NCBI RefSeq assembly: GCF_008831285.2
Contig: NC_045149.1
Span: forward strand, 5,261,500 to 5,325,499
Source of the DNA: Nymphaea colorata
Lineage: Eukaryota > Streptophyta > Magnoliopsida > Nymphaeales > Nymphaeaceae
Length of the DNA stretch: 64,000 bases
Direction: 5' to 3'
A model generated the notes under the pieces. That model did not search any database and was not told where the DNA came from. It saw only the letters and a program-made list of their open reading frames with translations. Positions 61,735-64,000 of this stretch are shown piece after piece (the first letter of the stretch is position 1; each line of letters begins with the position of its first letter). The position numbers were made by a program, and so were the translations under genes.

Positions 61735-62130
61735 CCAACAAGCGAGCCGATTTTAGCTCGAGTCACATATTGTTTGGCTCGAGCTCAACCTGAGTTTTAT
61801 GAAGCGAGCTCGACTCAATAAACCAAGTGCGAACTTGAAATCGGCTCATTTAAGCAACTGACATTTGATTCATTTTTTTTCTTTTAAATGAAAATGAAAA
61901 CCATAAAAATGGTGTTAAATTTTGTCAAAATTTACCAGCATATACCTACAAACAGGAAAGATACAAGTCAAGTTTAAACTGGTCAAGCTCGAGTAACTCA
62001 AACTCCACTCGTTTATAACTTAAGTTTTAACTCAAGATCAAGTTCAACCTATTAATTATTAAACGAGTCAAGTTCGAGTCAAGCTTACATCGGTGAGTTC
62101 GAGCTGAGCCTAAGTTGGCTTGACTTGTTG
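61735..62130. repeat. CTCGAG/GAGCTC-word dispersed repeat, copy 2
   Basis: 'gctcgagctcaacctgag', 'gcgagctcgactcaa', 'actcgtttataac' and 'aagttggcttgacttg' phrases in the same style and order as 54150-54625. Confidence 0.5.
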
Positions 62131-62344
62131 TATGTCCCTAAGCATGGTCCTTATGTTTTAAAACATATAACAACAGTTTTTTGCTCACATGATCGTCCAT
62201 AATTACACCCTTTGACTTTTTCAAGGCCAGAAGCCAACATTTAATAGATAAGGTACAACAAACAACCCTAACCGGCCTGCTTATCATAACCTAAGAAATT
62301 AATGGTTATAAAAGTTGGTCATGTTACACTAAAGCAGAATTCAA

Positions 62345-62670
62345 TTAGGGGTGTTAATATGTCGGATTTGGATTGGATATCCAACCGAACCATTCAAAAA
62401 ATCGGATATGAAAAAAAGTTAATATCCAATTAAGAAATTGGATCGGATTCTGATTGAAGAAATGTCATCTGATCGGATTGAGACTTGGATATCCATAAAT
62501 ATCTAATCAGATTCGGTTCAGATTTATTTTTAAGCAAATAGCCTAAATCTAATGCTGTCATCAGCCAAATTGGTTCAAAGTTCAGATTTGGATTTGATAT
62601 CAATATCAAGATTGGACTCGGATTGTGAAATTGGATTTTGGATTCAGATTCGGATATGATTTTTCTTTGT
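62345..62670. repeat. GGATAT/ATCCAA-rich dispersed repeat
   Basis: Begins 'aattaggggtgttaatatg' and is made of 'ggatatccaa', 'ggatcgga', 'gattcggat' words. This is a non-coding repeat type with near-palindromic words; I see no clear TSD. Confidence 0.45.
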
Positions 62671-62674
62671 TTGT

Positions 62675-62895
62675 ATTCAAACCTGAATATGTGAATATCA
62701 TAAAAAGCAGATATGGTTAAGTTTATATAAAATTTGAATCATCCATTGATATCGCCAAACTCAATCTTTAATTAAAAAAGAAAAGGGTTGGGACTTAAGA
62801 CTGCTTCTTTTAAGAGGAGGGTGAATCAAGTATGAGATGAGCTCATTACAACTTGGTTAAAAAGTCTCATGGTACAAGCCTACCCAGTCATATAT
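62675..62895 (+). repeat. Direct duplication, copy 1 (about 220 bp)
   Basis: Matches 63259-63476 closely, from 'attcaaacctgaatatgtga' through 'cttcttttaagaggagggtg' to 'cagtcatatat'. About 360 bp of unrelated sequence separates the copies. Confidence 0.9.
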
Positions 62896-63258
62896 ATATA
62901 TATGAGGGTCAGGTACAGAGCTATAAATTTCTCATTAGGAGTGCCGAAGTAAGGTTTCAAAGTTTTAATATAGGCTAAGTGAAAATTTTAAAAAATTACA
63001 ACTGCGCCCGCCACCCCCTTGGCTTTGCCTCTATGAAGGCCGAACAACATGTCGCTCGTATAATTTTTTTAACTACTAGAGGGTCGTTTGGCAGCAAGAA
63101 CATTTTGATAGTGTCCTTTGAATCTAACCCAAAGATTGGGCAGATTCATGGAACACTAGTATTTGTTTCATGAAGCTGCTCAACCTTTGTTCTGTTTCAT
63201 GAATCTACCCAATCTTTGTGTCATATTCAAGACATTCGCAAAGTGTTTCAAATATGAT

Positions 63259-63476
63259 ATTCAAACCTGAATATGTGAATATCATAAAAAGCAGATATGG
63301 TTAAGTGTATATACAATTTAAATCATCCATTTTACATCACCAAACTCAATCTTTCATTAAAAAAAGAAAAGGGTTGGGATTTGAGACTACTTCTTTTAAG
63401 AGGAGGGTGAATCAAGTATGAGATGAGCTCATTACAACTTGGTTAAAAAGTCTCATGGTTCAAGCCAGTCATATAT
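63259..63476 (+). repeat. Direct duplication, copy 2
   Basis: Second copy of 62675-62895, with a scattering of substitutions and a 4-base loss near its end ('caagccagtc' against 'caagcctacccagtc'). Confidence 0.9.
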
Positions 63477-63509
63477 TTCATCACTAAAACAGCAAAATTT
63501 TATACACAT

Positions 63510-63758
63510 TGTAGAAATACGAACAAGAAGAAGACGAAGAGAAACAATGATCACGATGTAACGTGGAAAACCCTCAACACGAGGGAGAAAAAACCACGAA
63601 TGAGGAGGAGTTGGTGCCCACTAGCAGCCAGACTCTCTCTCTCTTAAGATTATCATTAACACTTAAGGATTAGGGTTACATGACTTAAGTAGAGCCCAAA
63701 ACGGGCTACAAGGCGGGTCGGGTATGGATCCGGACCCGAAACCCACAATCTATCAACA
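63510..63758 (-). repeat. 3' LTR of a minus-strand Copia at the window edge
   Basis: On the minus strand it begins TGTTGATAGATTG directly after a purine tract TTGAGGGGGAG and ends TTTCTACA: 249 bp, TG...CA. The possible target duplication at 63505-63509 (CACAT) cannot be confirmed because the other end lies outside the window. Confidence 0.8.
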
Positions 63759-64000
63759 CTCCCCCTCAAGTTGGGCATACATATCAAATATGCCCAACTT
63801 GGATACATTCCTCTCAAATGAAGCTGAAGGAAGAGCTTTCGTCAGAACATCAGCAGTTTGGTCTTCAGACTTCATGTAAGGTAAGATCAACTCTTTCGCA
63901 TCAATCCTTTCTCGAATGAAGTGACGATCAATTTCAACATGTTTTGTTCTGTCGTGAAGAACAGGATTGTTGGCTAAGTTGATTGCAGACTTGTTATCAC
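63753..64000 (-). CDS. Copia polyprotein C-terminus (RNase H), partial
   Basis: The frame is open from the window edge: DNKSAINLANNP, then TKHVEIDRHFIRE, QTADVLTKALP and KLGIFDMYAQLEGEC, ending at TGA 63755-63753. This is the Ribonuclease H C-terminal segment of a plant Copia polyprotein. The last codon and stop lie inside the first bases of the LTR, as is common in this group. No disabling change is visible in the 82 codons present, so this copy may be younger than the other Copias in the window. Confidence 0.88.
   Translation of the reverse strand, partial: DNKSAINLANNPVLHDRTKHVEIDRHFIRERIDAKELILPYMKSEDQTADVLTKALPSASFERNVSKLGIFDMYAQLEGEC

Noticed and set aside
1-64000. tRNA, rRNA, organelle or endogenous pararetrovirus sequence
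   Set aside because: No cloverleaf-type gene, rRNA motif, or pararetrovirus-type domain order was seen; the tRNA-like matches are retrotransposon primer sites only.

Overview
The window is nuclear DNA of a seed plant, most likely a flowering plant. The evidence is AT-rich DNA packed with nested LTR retrotransposons whose primer sites match initiator-Met tRNA, MITE/hAT/CACTA-type DNA elements, and one ordinary two-exon plant gene with GT..AG splice sites. I cannot name the species. Only about 2 kb (51.4-53.5 kb, minus strand) belongs to a recognisable host gene: a 2-oxoglutarate/Fe(II) dioxygenase of the gibberellin-20-oxidase-like group with all its catalytic residues. Almost all other ORFs are translations of repeats.

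1-38.4 kb (plus 49.8 kb): a head-to-tail chain of four related non-coding units of about 4.5 kb (A, B, C, D). I read them as long LTRs of a LARD-like (protein-less) retroelement: LTR A - internal - LTR B - internal - LTR C - internal - LTR D. They share a core promoter module (TATAAATAGGGG in A and B, decayed in C and D). A purine-rich tract and a TATGAACA/TGTGAACA start precede B, C and D. Two internal regions carry a degenerate minisatellite of GCAC...GTGCA plus AAGTTTTTCAA. The chain was then hit by insertions that can be read precisely, because each unit serves as the empty site for its paralogues: two solo LTRs of a second family (2199-5655 with TSD CACAT; 10063-13284 with TSD ACACT), an hAT-like element (15377-17470), a 1,035-bp TIR element (20642-21676), a GC-rich repeat (34693-35020), and an 850-bp inversion confined to unit C (31051-31902).

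38.4-49.8 kb: a Copia element (38419-49800, TSD ATGAG) inserted into LTR D. A second, different Copia (39479-45541, TSD GAGCA) is inserted into its gag gene. The LTR pairs differ by roughly 9% (outer) and 4% (inner), which agrees with the nesting order. Both are broken by stops, frameshifts and deletions.

49.8-55.4 kb: low-repeat DNA holding the dioxygenase gene. 55.4-57.6 kb: minus-strand Copia remnant with a 200-bp hAT-type MITE (8-bp TSD). 57.7-60.0 kb: probable CACTA-type element ending in CTTGTAGTG, with strong subterminal hairpins. 60.0-63.5 kb: unassigned DNA with shared repeat blocks and a 220-bp direct duplication. 63.5-64.0 kb: 3' end (LTR and RNase H) of another minus-strand Copia that runs off the window.

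No RNA gene, CRISPR array or prokaryotic feature was found. The part that looks least ordinary is the chained long-LTR family with its inversion and datable nested insertions. All identity statements are by eye.
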